Below, in pieces: positions 34,535-43,351 of a stretch of DNA of 64,000 bases. The DNA is from Mesorhizobium ciceri WSM4083. Lineage in GTDB: Bacteria; Pseudomonadota; Alphaproteobacteria; Rhizobiales; Rhizobiaceae. How positions within the stretch are numbered: the stretch's first letter is position 1; every line of letters begins with the position of its first letter. The stretch covers positions 359,209 through 423,208 of the forward strand of contig NZ_JAFG01000006.1 in the NCBI RefSeq assembly GCF_000519305.1, in the 5' to 3' direction. Under the pieces are notes generated by a model. It was not told where the DNA came from. It did not search any database and saw only the letters and a program-made list of their open reading frames with translations. The position numbers and the translations under genes were made by a program.

Positions 34535-35818
34535 TTATGTCCGTATCAGGGAGAGTATGGCTTGCGCGGCCACATCCGTTCCCGGTTTCAGCGCCATTTG
34601 GGCTGCATTGTCCTTCAGGCGGGCGCGCATGGCGTCATCGGCCAACAGGCCGAGAATGGCTTTCTCCAATACCCCTTCGGTCCATGCATCACGGCCGATA
34701 TGGTCACCGACGCCCGTCTCTCCGGCGCGGCGGGCATTGTCGTGTCCGTCCCAGCAATAGGGCATGATCAGCGACGGCACGCCGAAGCGCAGCGCCTCGC
34801 AAAAGCTGTTGTTGCCGCCGTGATGGATGAACAGGTCCGACTTCGCCACCACCGATGGCTGCGGAAACCAGGCGTCGAGATAGACATTGTCCGGCACCGC
34901 GCGGTAGGCGTCGCGCAGGCCGCCGACATTGACGATGAAGCGCGCCGGCAGCCTGTCGAACACCGACAGCATCCGCTCGATCAGCCCGACATCCATGGCG
35001 CCGAGGCTGCCGAAGCTGACATAGACCAGCGGCCCGCCATTGCGCGGAAAAACCGGCACCTCGAATGGCCCTTCCGAGCGCACGCAGCCTTCGAGATAGA
35101 CGAAGCGCATGGGGTCGAGCGGCTCGGCGCGCTCGCGACGCACGATCGACGGCGTCAGCAGCAGATTGAGGTCGGGCGACGTCTCGAGGAACTGACCTTT
35201 TGGCAGCGGCGCCAGGCCGGCATCCGCCCGAAAGCGGTTGAAGCGGTCATGCGCCGGTGCTGAGGCACTGAGATAGCGGGCCTCGAACGCCGCGCGTTGC
35301 GGGTCATCCGCGCCAAGCCCCGATAGGTAGGGCGGCACATTGGTGTCCGGCAGCTCGGTCTCGGCGCAGGAGACGACACGCACCCAGGGACAGCCGGCGG
35401 CGGCGATCGCCGGGAACATGATGACATTGTCGAGCACCACCGCATCCGGCTTCAGCCGCGCCAGCAATTGGCGCAGCGGCGCCTCGGCATTGACCGCGGT
35501 GTCGACGATCGCCTGCCAGGTCGGCGCGACATAGGTTTCCAGCTGGTCGACCGGGCTCAGCCTAAAATGCGGCAGGTGCCTGCGCACGAAGGCCTGCCAG
35601 TAGCTCTGGCGTTCGCTGTCGCTCAGCGGCTCGTCGGTCGGCAGCTGGTATTCCTGGAAACCATAGTCGGCAAAGACGCCGGAAAAGCCGGCATGGCAGA
35701 TGAAGACCGGCCGGGCTCCCTTGGCACGCAATGCCTGGGCGATGCCGACGCAATTCAACGCCGCGCCGAAACTGGCTTCGGGGAACAGCGCGATGGTCGG
35801 GCTGGCTTTACGCGTCAA
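34535..35818 (-). CDS. UGT-like glycosyltransferase (GT1 family, MGT type), copy 1
   Basis: This 427-aa enzyme has a two-domain GT-B layout. The N-terminal part begins IALFPEASFGAALNCVGIAQ and carries DAVVLDNVIMFPAIAAAGCP. The C-terminal part has PLVYVSFGSLGAMD, WFPQPSVVAKSDLFIHHGGN and NSFCEALRFGVPSLIMPYCW, equivalent to the nucleotide-sugar binding motif of UDP-glycosyltransferases. It starts with TTG at 35818; GAGGAT upstream supports this. It lies 10 bases after the GntR gene and before the ligase gene, an unexpected enzyme for an amine-degradation operon. A clear paralog lies in the divergent operon at 41349. The acceptor and donor are unknown. Confidence 0.85.
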   Translation of the reverse strand: MTRKASPTIALFPEASFGAALNCVGIAQALRAKGARPVFICHAGFSGVFADYGFQEYQLPTDEPLSDSERQSYWQAFVRRHLPHFRLSPVDQLETYVAPTWQAIVDTAVNAEAPLRQLLARLKPDAVVLDNVIMFPAIAAAGCPWVRVVSCAETELPDTNVPPYLSGLGADDPQRAAFEARYLSASAPAHDRFNRFRADAGLAPLPKGQFLETSPDLNLLLTPSIVRRERAEPLDPMRFVYLEGCVRSEGPFEVPVFPRNGGPLVYVSFGSLGAMDVGLIERMLSVFDRLPARFIVNVGGLRDAYRAVPDNVYLDAWFPQPSVVAKSDLFIHHGGNNSFCEALRFGVPSLIMPYCWDGHDNARRAGETGVGDHIGRDAWTEGVLEKAILGLLADDAMRARLKDNAAQMALKPGTDVAAQAILSLIRT

Positions 35819-35828
35819 TTAATCCTCG

Positions 35829-36767
35829 TCAATCCGGCCGGCTGATCATGCCGAACAGCGCGGGCGCCCCGCGGCTAGCCGCTTGCGGTCGCTGGTTGCG
35901 GGAAAGCCGCAGGTGGATGCGAAGCAGATCGGCCGCCACCTCATACTGCAGGCTTTCAAGATGGTCGAGTATAACAAGGTGTTCGCGCAGCGATTGCCGC
36001 AAGCGGAAGACGTTGACGCCGGTATAGATGCCCGGCAGCCGGCGCAGCCTGAGATGATCGGCGAGCGCGTCGGCAACGAAGCGGTTGGCGCAGCCTTCGG
36101 CGAGCATGCCGTGAAAATCGATGTCCAGCCGCTGGAACTCGCGTGTGTCGAAGGCCGCGTCCGGCAGCGCCACCAGCGCCTCCATACTCTGGCGCAACGT
36201 CGCCGCCCGCGCGCCGTCCAGCCGGAAGCCCGGCGTCAGGATGGCCGCGGGCTCCAGCAGCAGACGGAACTCATAGCTGTCGCCTTGCGCCTCTGGATCG
36301 TCGGGGGTGCGCCGAAACAGCCAGGACTGGCCAGGCGCTCGGTCCAACAAATTCTCTTCGGTCAGTTTGTTAAGTGCTTTTAGTACCGTCTTGCGCTCAG
36401 CGCTGTAGCGCCGCATCAGCCCCGCGACGGTCACCGTCTGGTCCAGCCGCCGTGCCGACCGGTCGCGCAGGATCGCCTCGGCCAGCTCATCCTCCTCCGT
36501 GGCGGGTAATTCCGTGGCGACTGAAGCCTGCGCGGTGAGGTCGATCGCCAAGTGATAGCCGGAATCCGCCTCCCAGCGTACGACGCCCCGCTCCGCAAGC
36601 AGGCCGAGAGCGGCCCGCACCGGCGTGCGCGAGACATTGCACAGCGAGGCGATCTGCTGTTCCGGCAAGCGTGCGCCGGGCTCGAAACCGCGCTGCCGCG
36701 CCACATCCAGGATGCGTTGCGCCAGATCGAGATGGTTGGTGCGAGGTCGTCGGGCCGCGGCTTGCAT
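35829..36767 (-). CDS. GntR-family regulator with FCD-type domain and an extra winged helix
   Basis: This 312-aa regulator has a first winged helix at about 10-65 (LDLAQRILDVARQRGFEPGA and IASLCNVSRTPVRAALGLLA). A second HTH-like segment lies at about 88-145 (TVAGLMRRYSAERKTVLKAL, then NKLTEENLLDRAPG). An FCD-like helical ligand domain follows (about 160-300). Two winged helices in tandem are unusual for the family, which normally has one. ATG at 36767 is chosen since the upstream frame enters the intergenic promoter. It is the first gene of the leftward operon and sits between the two divergent units, so it very likely controls both. Confidence 0.85.
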   Translation of the reverse strand: MQAAARRPRTNHLDLAQRILDVARQRGFEPGARLPEQQIASLCNVSRTPVRAALGLLAERGVVRWEADSGYHLAIDLTAQASVATELPATEEDELAEAILRDRSARRLDQTVTVAGLMRRYSAERKTVLKALNKLTEENLLDRAPGQSWLFRRTPDDPEAQGDSYEFRLLLEPAAILTPGFRLDGARAATLRQSMEALVALPDAAFDTREFQRLDIDFHGMLAEGCANRFVADALADHLRLRRLPGIYTGVNVFRLRQSLREHLVILDHLESLQYEVAADLLRIHLRLSRNQRPQAASRGAPALFGMISRPD

Positions 36768-37007
36768 GGCTGGTCCAGTGGAAAACGAGATGACCGTATC
36801 GATTTGACCGATCGCCAGCACGGACGCAATCGGCCAGATTCCACGATCGCCTACCAAATTATGGATTGACGTACTTTTTTCTGCAATAGTACTGTCACGA
36901 CAATCGGCGAGAAAAAGACCGAGGGAACGGGATCGAGGCAGCGGCAAAGGTCGCAAGCGTTGGTCCGGCGAATGCAATTCGACGATCAACCGGAATGGGA
37001 GTCTGTC
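36768..37007. promoter_or_regulatory. Divergent promoter of the amine cluster
   Basis: The region separates gntR from the binding-protein gene. An AT-rich core contains TTGACG (36866-36871) and GTACT/AGTAC arms (36871-36875 and 36888-36892) 12 bases apart. TTGACG could be a -35 element for rightward transcription. The dyad is the most evident operator candidate for the GntR protein, but it is short. Confidence 0.4.
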
Positions 37008-38072
37008 ATGACCGCTACCAGCCTGCGGCGCCGTGCGCTGAAAACATCTTCGATCGCACTTGGCCTGGCCTTGGCGCTGTCCGCGCCGGCGATGGCTGCC
37101 GACCTCGTCATTTCCAACTGGGACGGCTACATGGCATCAGACGCCATGGCCGCCTTCAAGACCGCCACTGGCGTGTCGGGCGAAGTGGTGGTGCACGCCA
37201 CCAATGAAGAGATCATGGGCAAGCTCATCGCCGCCGGCGGCAAGGGCTATGACGTGGTCTTCGTTTCTTCGCCCTTCGCCGAGGTGCTGAACAAGCTCGG
37301 CCTGACCGAGCCGATCGACCACGCCAAGATCCCGAACCTGGCCAATCTCTATCCAGAGGCAACCAAGCTACCGCACGATGTCGGCAATGCATTCTCCGTG
37401 CCCTACACCTGGGGCACCACCGGCCTCTGCTACCGCTCGGACCTGGTCAAGACAGCGCCGACCAGCTGGAGCGACCTGCTCGCCCCTTCCGAGGACCTCA
37501 AGGGCAAGACCACCATGCTGGCGACCGACCGCTGGCTGCTGGCCGCCGGCCAGCTCGGCAAGGGCTATTCGGTCAACGAAACCGACCCGGCCAAGATGGC
37601 CGAGGTCAAGGACCGGCTGATCTCGGCCAAGAAAACCCTGCTCGCCTATGACGACACCACCTTCTATTCCAAGCTGGTGTCCGGCGAGGCGCTGATGGTG
37701 CAGGCATGGGACGGCTGGTGCAATTACGGCATCGCCGAAAAGCCCGAGATCAAATACGTCATTCCCAAGGAAGGCTCCGACCTCTGGGTTGACACGATGG
37801 TGGTGATGAAGGCCTCCGCCAGCAAGGATGCCGCCTTCCAGTTCATCAACTTCATGCTCGACGCCAAGAACCACGCCTGGGCGGCGCAGAACATCGACTA
37901 CAAGGTGCCGAACAAGCCGGCCATGGAAAGCCTGCCGGCTGATTTCCTGGCCAAATTCCCCAACATGGCGATGCCTGTGGCCGACCTCGTCAAGTTCGAG
38001 CAGTTGCGTGACGTCGGCGACGCCCAGCGCGACTATTCGAAGATCGTCAGCGAGATCAAGGCGGCGCAGTAG
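37008..38072 (+). CDS. Spermidine/putrescine-type ABC transporter substrate-binding protein (PotD-like), copy 1
   Basis: This 354-aa periplasmic binding protein has a signal peptide of about 30 residues (LKTSSIALGLALALSAPAMA). The mature start ADLVISNWDGYM is the PotD/PotF hallmark, followed by GYDVVFVSSPFAEVLNKLGL, VPYTWGTTGLCYRSDLV and VQAWDGWCNYGIAE. ATG at 37008 has GGGAG upstream. It is the first gene of the rightward operon and is followed, after a composite repeat, by two permease genes and an ATPase gene. Polyamines or similar cationic amines are the likely ligands. Confidence 0.92.
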   Translation: MTATSLRRRALKTSSIALGLALALSAPAMAADLVISNWDGYMASDAMAAFKTATGVSGEVVVHATNEEIMGKLIAAGGKGYDVVFVSSPFAEVLNKLGLTEPIDHAKIPNLANLYPEATKLPHDVGNAFSVPYTWGTTGLCYRSDLVKTAPTSWSDLLAPSEDLKGKTTMLATDRWLLAAGQLGKGYSVNETDPAKMAEVKDRLISAKKTLLAYDDTTFYSKLVSGEALMVQAWDGWCNYGIAEKPEIKYVIPKEGSDLWVDTMVVMKASASKDAAFQFINFMLDAKNHAWAAQNIDYKVPNKPAMESLPADFLAKFPNMAMPVADLVKFEQLRDVGDAQRDYSKIVSEIKAAQ

Positions 38073-38117
38073 AGACTGTTCCAACAGCATCTTGGAATCA
38101 AGCTTGCGTTCCGTGTC

Positions 38118-38406
38118 GCCCCCCTCTGGCCTGCCGGCCATCTGCCCCTTAGCGGGGGAGATTCGCTGGGTTGTGGCCTGTCGCCAATCTCCAGCGCAGC
38201 ACCCCCTCATCCGGCCGTTTCGCGGCCACCTTCTCCCCGTGGGGGAGAAGAGGAAAGCGCCGGCGCCAGCGACCCCCTCTCCCCTCGGGGAGAGGTCGGA
38301 TTGCCCCGAATTGCCCTTCGCAATTCGGTTGGCAATCCGGGTGAGGGGGCAACTGCCCGAACATCATTTCGATGTCCTTGAAGAGACTGGCAGGGCAGAG
38401 GGGGGC
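38118..38406. repeat. Composite repeat: family A copy 3 inside a family B element
   Basis: The family B left arm (GCCCCCCTCTGGCCTGCCGG type, from 38118) and its right arm CTGGCAGGGCAGAGGGGGGC (38387-38406) flank a reversed family A element at 38202-38350 (GTTGGCAATCCGGGTGAGGG at its end). A small ACATC/GATGT hairpin lies at 38361-38375. This fills most of the 342-base gap between the binding-protein gene and the first permease gene, so it is inside an operon. No gene is seen here. Confidence 0.75.
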
Positions 38407-38414
38407 ACTCCTCC

Positions 38415-39290
38415 GTGAAGTACGCCCCCTCCCGCTCCTCCCTCCTGATGGCCCCGGCCCTGGCCTGGCTCGCGGCCTTGATGGTGGTGCCGTGCGCGCT
38501 GGTGCTGGCGCTCGCCTTCTTCCGGCGCGGCATCTATGGCGGCATCGAATACACCTTCACGCTGGAGAATTTCGGCCTGGTCTTCGACCCGCTCTATGCC
38601 GGCATTTTCCTCAACTCCGCGCGCATCGCCGGCACCGCGACGCTGGTCGCGGTGGTGATCGGCTATGCCGCCGCCTACGCCATCGCAGCCGCCCCGCGCC
38701 GGTGGCAGCCGGTATTCCTGTTCTTCGCCGTGCTGCCGTTCTGGTCCAACTACCTGATCCGCACCTATGCCTGGATCGTGCTGCTCAACCGCGAAGGCCT
38801 GATCACCCAGCTGCTGCGCTGGTTCGGCTACACCGGCGAGCCACCATCGATGCTCTATACGGAAGGCGCGGTTATTGCCGGTCTGGTCTACAACTACCTC
38901 CCCTTCGTCATCCTTGCCTGCTACGCGCCGCTGTCCCGCCTCAACCCGGAACTGGCCGAAGCCTCGCGTGACCTCGGCGCTTCGGCAGCCACCACATTCC
39001 GGCGTGTCATCCTGCCGCTGACCGTGCCCGGCATTGCCGCCGGTGCGGTGTTCGTCTTCGTGCTGTCTATCGGCAATTTCGTCACGCCCGCGCTGCTCGG
39101 CGGCGGCCGCTTCCAGATGATCGGCAACCTCGTCTACGACCAGTTCCTGACCGCCAATGACTGGCCGTTCGGCGCCGCGCTTGCCATGGCGCTGATCGCC
39201 ATCATGTTGCTGGTGCTTATGGCGCAGGCGCTGGCTGCCAATCGCGCCTCGGGTCACGCCTCGCAGGCCGGCGGAGACACCGATGGCTGA
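38415..39290 (+). CDS. Polyamine-type ABC transporter permease (PotB-like), copy 1
   Basis: This 291-aa inner-membrane permease has six hydrophobic segments and the family EAA loop LAEASRDLGASAATTFRRVI near residue 180-200, which docks on the ATPase. FWSNYLIRTYAWIVLLNREG is characteristic of PotB/PotH. It starts with GTG at 38415, directly after the composite repeat. The partner permease follows after another repeat. Confidence 0.92.
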   Translation: MKYAPSRSSLLMAPALAWLAALMVVPCALVLALAFFRRGIYGGIEYTFTLENFGLVFDPLYAGIFLNSARIAGTATLVAVVIGYAAAYAIAAAPRRWQPVFLFFAVLPFWSNYLIRTYAWIVLLNREGLITQLLRWFGYTGEPPSMLYTEGAVIAGLVYNYLPFVILACYAPLSRLNPELAEASRDLGASAATTFRRVILPLTVPGIAAGAVFVFVLSIGNFVTPALLGGGRFQMIGNLVYDQFLTANDWPFGAALAMALIAIMLLVLMAQALAANRASGHASQAGGDTDG

Positions 39291-39305
39291 GCGCTCCTTC
39301 TTTCC

Positions 39306-39430
39306 CTTCTCCCCGTTCGCGGGGAGAAGATGCCCCGAAGGGGCGGATGAGGGGCGGCGCCACCCTTTGCGATGCTCAGCGCTGCCCCTCATCTGCCTAC
39401 CGGCATCTTCTCCCCGTAAACGGGGAGAAG
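39306..39430. repeat. Intergenic inverted repeat, family C, copy 1
   Basis: CTTCTCCCCGTTCGCGGGGA at the left and CTTCTCCCCGTAAACGGGGA at the right are each hairpins, with GATGCCCCGAAGGGGC and GCCCCTCATC parts between them, so the element is palindromic at several levels. A related element lies at 52246-52426. It lies in the 183-base gap between two permease genes. Confidence 0.75.
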
Positions 39431-39473
39431 GACGCTGGCCGCTTGCTCGCCACTCTACTTTCAGGCGGCAGCG

Positions 39474-40265
39474 ATGAACCAATCTCTTACCCGCACTTTC
39501 GGCATGCGGACGATCCTCGTTCTCGTCTTCGCCTTCCTCTACATCCCGATCGCCGTGCTGGTGGCGCTGTCCTTCAACGAAGGCGGGTTGCCGACGGCAT
39601 GGTCGGGCTTTTCACTGAAATGGTATGTCTCGCTGGCCTCGAACAGCGCCATTCTCTCCGCCGCGCTCAACACGCTGATCGTGGCGCTGGTCTCGACCGC
39701 GATCGCCACTCTGCTCGGCACGCTGCTGGCGATCGGCATCGAGATGCGTCGGCAGTACGGCAAGGGCCTCGAAGCGCTGATCTTCGCGCCGATGATTATC
39801 CCGGACATCGTGCTGGCGATCGCGCTGCTGTCGTTCTTCTCCATGCTCAACCTGACCATGGGCCTGCACACCATCATCTTTGCCCATGTCGTCTTCAACC
39901 TCGCCTTCGTCTGCTCGGTGGTGCGTGCGCGGCTGAAGAGCTTCGACTGGTCGATCGTCGAGGCCTCCGCCGATCTCGGCGCCTCCGCGCTCACCACCTT
40001 CAGGCGGGTGACATTGCCGGTCATCGCGCCGGCGGTCATCGCCGGTGCGCTGCTCGCCTTCACGCTCTCGGTCGACGAGTTCATCATTGCCTTCTTCACC
40101 GCCGGCGCCGGCCGCGCTTCGACGACGCTGCCGATGCAGATCTACGCGATGATCCGCTTCGGCATCACGCCGGAGATCAATGCGCTGGCGACCATCGTCA
40201 TGGCGGTCTCGATCACCGCGCTGACCCTGTCGCAGCGGCTCAACCGTGGGATCATAGGCCAATGA
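39474..40265 (+). CDS. Polyamine-type ABC transporter permease (PotC-like), copy 1
   Basis: This 263-aa inner-membrane permease has the EAA motif VEASADLGASALTTFRRVTL, FTLSVDEFIIAFFTAGAGRA near residue 200 and TLPMQIYAMIRFGITPEINA at the C-terminal side, all typical of PotC/PotI. Its end overlaps the ATPase gene start by 4 bases (ATGA). Confidence 0.93.
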   Translation: MNQSLTRTFGMRTILVLVFAFLYIPIAVLVALSFNEGGLPTAWSGFSLKWYVSLASNSAILSAALNTLIVALVSTAIATLLGTLLAIGIEMRRQYGKGLEALIFAPMIIPDIVLAIALLSFFSMLNLTMGLHTIIFAHVVFNLAFVCSVVRARLKSFDWSIVEASADLGASALTTFRRVTLPVIAPAVIAGALLAFTLSVDEFIIAFFTAGAGRASTTLPMQIYAMIRFGITPEINALATIVMAVSITALTLSQRLNRGIIGQ

Positions 40266-41335
40266 GCGAACCGCGCACGCTGCTGGCCATCGACAAGGTG
40301 TCGAAGAATTTCGGCCGGGTGACGGCCGTCGACGGCATCTCGCTCGACATAAGGGAGAACGAGTTCTTCGCGCTGCTCGGACCGTCCGGCTGCGGCAAGA
40401 CCACGCTGCTGCGCATGCTGGCCGGTTTCGAGACGCCCAATGACGGGCGCATCCTGCTCGACGGACGCGACATCGCCAAGATCCCGCCCAACAAGCGGCC
40501 GGTCAATCTGATGTTCCAATCCTATGCGCTGTTTCCGCATATGAGCGTCCGCGCCAATGTCTCCTACGGCCTGGAGATGGAGCGCTTGCCGGCGCCAGAA
40601 ATCCGCTCCCGCGTGGACGCCATTCTGGCGACGACCGAACTCGCCCCCTTCGCCGACCGCAAGCCGGAGCAACTGTCGGGCGGCCAGAAGCAGCGCGTGG
40701 CGCTCGCCCGTGCGCTGGTCAAGCGGCCACGGCTGCTGCTGCTCGACGAGCCGCTCGGCGCGCTCGACAAGAAGCTGCGCGGCGCCATGCAACTGGAATT
40801 GAAGCGCCTGCAGCATGAGGTCGGCATCACCTTCGTCATCGTCACCCACGACCAGGAAGAATCGCTTGTGATGGCCGACCGCATGGCGGTGCTCAAGGAC
40901 GGCAAGCTGCTGCAATGCGACACCCCGCACGCGATCTATGAGCATCCGGCCGACCGTTTCGTCGCCGACTTCATCGGCGTGATGAATTTTGTGCCGGGCA
41001 AGGCCGCCACCGATGGGGTTGTCGCCGCGAATGGCGCGCGAATATCCGGCAAGGTTCCAGCAACGCTCTCGCCCGGCGCATCCGCTGTCGCGTCGGTGCG
41101 GCCGGAGCGCATCCGGCTGTTCCCGGAAGCTCAGACCGTCAACCGCACCACCGGCACGGTCGAGGCGCTGGCCTATCAGGGGCTCGACCTGCAGCTGCAT
41201 GTCCGCACGCCCCTGTCGCCAAAACCATTCCTGGTGCGCGTCACCGCGGATGCTGCCGATCGCCGGCCGGTTTTGTCAGGCGACCGGGTCGAACTCGGCT
41301 GGGATGCCGCCGATGTCAGAATTTTCGCAGAATGA
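40262..41335 (+). CDS. Polyamine-type ABC transporter ATP-binding protein (PotA-like), copy 1
   Basis: This 357-aa ATPase has Walker A GPSGCGKTT near residues 40-48, the Q-loop in LMFQSYALFPHM, signature LSGGQKQRVALARAL, Walker B LLLLDEPLGALDKKL and the switch His in VTHDQEE. The C-terminal TOBE domain (about 280-357, with VRPERIRL) is that of PotA. The longer open frame upstream overlaps the permease gene and is not used. Confidence 0.93.
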   Translation: MSEPRTLLAIDKVSKNFGRVTAVDGISLDIRENEFFALLGPSGCGKTTLLRMLAGFETPNDGRILLDGRDIAKIPPNKRPVNLMFQSYALFPHMSVRANVSYGLEMERLPAPEIRSRVDAILATTELAPFADRKPEQLSGGQKQRVALARALVKRPRLLLLDEPLGALDKKLRGAMQLELKRLQHEVGITFVIVTHDQEESLVMADRMAVLKDGKLLQCDTPHAIYEHPADRFVADFIGVMNFVPGKAATDGVVAANGARISGKVPATLSPGASAVASVRPERIRLFPEAQTVNRTTGTVEALAYQGLDLQLHVRTPLSPKPFLVRVTADAADRRPVLSGDRVELGWDAADVRIFAE

Positions 41336-41348
41336 CAGGAGAAGCCTG

Positions 41349-42623
41349 ATGGCGCAGAAGACGATCGCGTTTTTTCCAGAAGCGGCCTACGGCCCGGCGC
41401 TCAATTCCGTCGGCATCGCCCAGGCGGTCGAGGCGCGCGGCCACAAAGCCGTTTTCCTGTCCGACCCCGGCTTCGTCGATGTCTACAAGGGCTACGGCTT
41501 CGAGGCGCACCCAGTAAACCTGTCCGAGCCGATGCCGCCCGAGCAGATGGCGAAATTCTGGGAGGACTTCATCAACGGCCACATCCCGAACTTCCGCAAA
41601 TCGCCCTATGATCAGGTCGACAATTACGTCAAGGATTGCTGGACGGCGATCGTCGACAGCGCCAAATGGGCGCAGAAGGACCTGCCGGGTGTTCTCTCGA
41701 CCATCAAGCCCGATGTGATCTGCGTCGACAACGTCATCCTGTTCCCGGCCATCAAGCAGTACGGCAAGCCGTGGGTGCGCGTCATCTCGTGTTCGGAAAA
41801 CGAGATCGAGGACGAAGACATCCCGCCGCATCTGTCGGGCTGCGGCGAGAACGACCATGCCGGCCACCAGCGCTACCGCGATCACTTCAACGCCGTCATC
41901 AAGCCGATCCATGACGACTTCAACGCCTTCCTCACCGCCAACGGCGAGGCGCCCTATCCGATCGGCCAGTTCTTCGAGGCTTCGCCCTATTTGAACCTGC
42001 TGCTCTACCCCGAAGCGGCAAAGTTCAAGCGCCGCCATCCGCTCGACTCGGCGAAATTCCAGTATCTGGAAGGCTGCGTGCGGCAGGAGAAACCCTACGC
42101 GGTGCCGACATTCGCCAAAAACAATGACGGGCCGCTGCTCTATGTCTCCTTCGGCAGCCTCGGCGCCGGCGATGTCGACCTGTTGAAGCGCATCATCGCG
42201 ACGCTGGGCAAGACGCGTTACCGCGCTCTGGTCAATGTCGGCGGCTACAAGGACCAGTACACGGACGTCCCCGGCAACGTCATCGTCGAGAGCTGGTTCC
42301 CGCAACCTTCGGTCATCCCGCAGGTCGATGCGGTGATCCACCATGGCGGCAACAACTCGTTCACCGAGTGCCTCTATTTCGGCAAGCCGGCCATCATCAT
42401 GCCCTATGTCTGGGACGGCCATGACAACGCCACCCGCGTCGAGGAAACCGGCCACGGCTTCGGCATGCCGCGCTACGACTGGACCGATGCCGAGCTGATT
42501 GCCAAGATCGAAACCTGCCTGACCGACCCGGCGATGAAAGCCAAGCTGGCGAAGACATCGGCGCAGATGCGCGCGCAGAATGGGCCGGAGAAAGCAGCCG
42601 GGTTGTTGGAGACGCTGCTATGA
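41349..42623 (+). CDS. UGT-like glycosyltransferase (GT1 family, MGT type), copy 2
   Basis: This 424-aa GT-B enzyme is a close paralog of the product of 34535-35818: IAFFPEAAYGPALNSVGIAQ, DVICVDNVILFPAIKQYGKP, LLYVSFGSLGAGDV and WFPQPSVIPQVDAVIHHGGN, then NSFTECLYFGKPAIIMPYVW. The shared segments line up along the full length. ATG at 41349 follows CAGGAGAAG. It lies 13 bases after the ATPase gene and overlaps the first cupin gene by 4 bases. Two enzymes of this kind in one amine cluster suggest either two substrates or a heterodimer. Confidence 0.87.
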   Translation: MAQKTIAFFPEAAYGPALNSVGIAQAVEARGHKAVFLSDPGFVDVYKGYGFEAHPVNLSEPMPPEQMAKFWEDFINGHIPNFRKSPYDQVDNYVKDCWTAIVDSAKWAQKDLPGVLSTIKPDVICVDNVILFPAIKQYGKPWVRVISCSENEIEDEDIPPHLSGCGENDHAGHQRYRDHFNAVIKPIHDDFNAFLTANGEAPYPIGQFFEASPYLNLLLYPEAAKFKRRHPLDSAKFQYLEGCVRQEKPYAVPTFAKNNDGPLLYVSFGSLGAGDVDLLKRIIATLGKTRYRALVNVGGYKDQYTDVPGNVIVESWFPQPSVIPQVDAVIHHGGNNSFTECLYFGKPAIIMPYVWDGHDNATRVEETGHGFGMPRYDWTDAELIAKIETCLTDPAMKAKLAKTSAQMRAQNGPEKAAGLLETLL

Positions 42624-42970
42624 CCTGCTCCGCCCCACATCTCCACCAGGCCACCACCCGCACCGACCTCGTCGACTGGGGCGTCCAGCCGGACGCTCTG
42701 GAAGGCGCTTCGCACTCGACCGGCAAACTCGTGCACAAGGGCCCGAACAACCAGCCGGAATCCGGCATCTGGGTGTGCACGCCAGGCCGCTGGCGCCTCT
42801 CGATCCCGCGCGACGAATTGTGCCATTTCGTCGCCGGCCGCGCGACGTACCGGTCGGATGTCGGTGAGGTGATAGAAGTCTCCAAGGGAACCGTGGTCAT
42901 GTTCCCGGCCGGCTGGGCGGGTGAATGCACCGTGCATGAGACCATGCGCAACATCTACATGCTGGCGTGA
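42620..42970 (+). CDS. Cupin domain protein (Cupin_3/DUF861-like), copy 1 of 3
   Basis: This 116-aa single-cupin protein contains GIWVCTPGRWRLSIPRDE, LCHFVAGRATYRSDVGEVIE, and MFPAGWAGECTVHET, which match the other two copies part by part. In these proteins the classical HxH metal motif is replaced by DE-x-CHF, leaving one His in that position plus His in TVHET, so metal binding may be altered. The ATG overlaps the glycosyltransferase stop (ATGA). Relatives act in ethanolamine and ureide metabolism, but the role here is unknown. Confidence 0.82.
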   Translation: MTCSAPHLHQATTRTDLVDWGVQPDALEGASHSTGKLVHKGPNNQPESGIWVCTPGRWRLSIPRDELCHFVAGRATYRSDVGEVIEVSKGTVVMFPAGWAGECTVHETMRNIYMLA

Positions 42971-42987
42971 CCACGGAGCTTGATGAC

Positions 42988-43329
42988 ATGTCGACACCGC
43001 ACTGGCCGAAGGCTTCGGCCGTGGAATTGGAAGACTGGGGCGCGAGCAGCAACACGCTCGCCGGTTCGCCGCGCGCTTCGGGCAAGATCCTGGCGCAGAA
43101 CCCCGACGGATCGAGCGAATGCGGCCTGTGGGCGTGCACGCCGGGCACGCGCAAGGTCACCTTTGCCGCCGACGAGTTCTGCCATTTCCTCTCAGGCCGT
43201 GGCAGCTATGTCCATGACGACGGCGAAGAGATCCCGGTCGAGGCCGGCACGCTGGTGTTCTTTCCCGCCGGCTGGACCGGCATCTCCATTATCACGCAAA
43301 CGCTGACCAAGGCTTTCATGTGCCGCTGA
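42988..43329 (+). CDS. Cupin domain protein (Cupin_3/DUF861-like), copy 2 of 3
   Basis: This 113-aa protein aligns with its neighbours: LEDWGASSNTLAG, CGLWACTPGTRKVTFAADEF, CHFLSGRGSYVHDDGEEIPV, FFPAGWTGISIITQT. The His found near the end of the other copies (TVHET) is replaced by IITQT, so this copy has lost a possible ligand and may be structural. ATG at 42988 is chosen because GGAG lies 9 bases before it; a GTG at 42967 overlapping the previous stop is the alternative. Confidence 0.8.
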   Translation: MSTPHWPKASAVELEDWGASSNTLAGSPRASGKILAQNPDGSSECGLWACTPGTRKVTFAADEFCHFLSGRGSYVHDDGEEIPVEAGTLVFFPAGWTGISIITQTLTKAFMCR

Positions 43330-43351
43330 GCCCCATTTCAAGGAAATCGAT

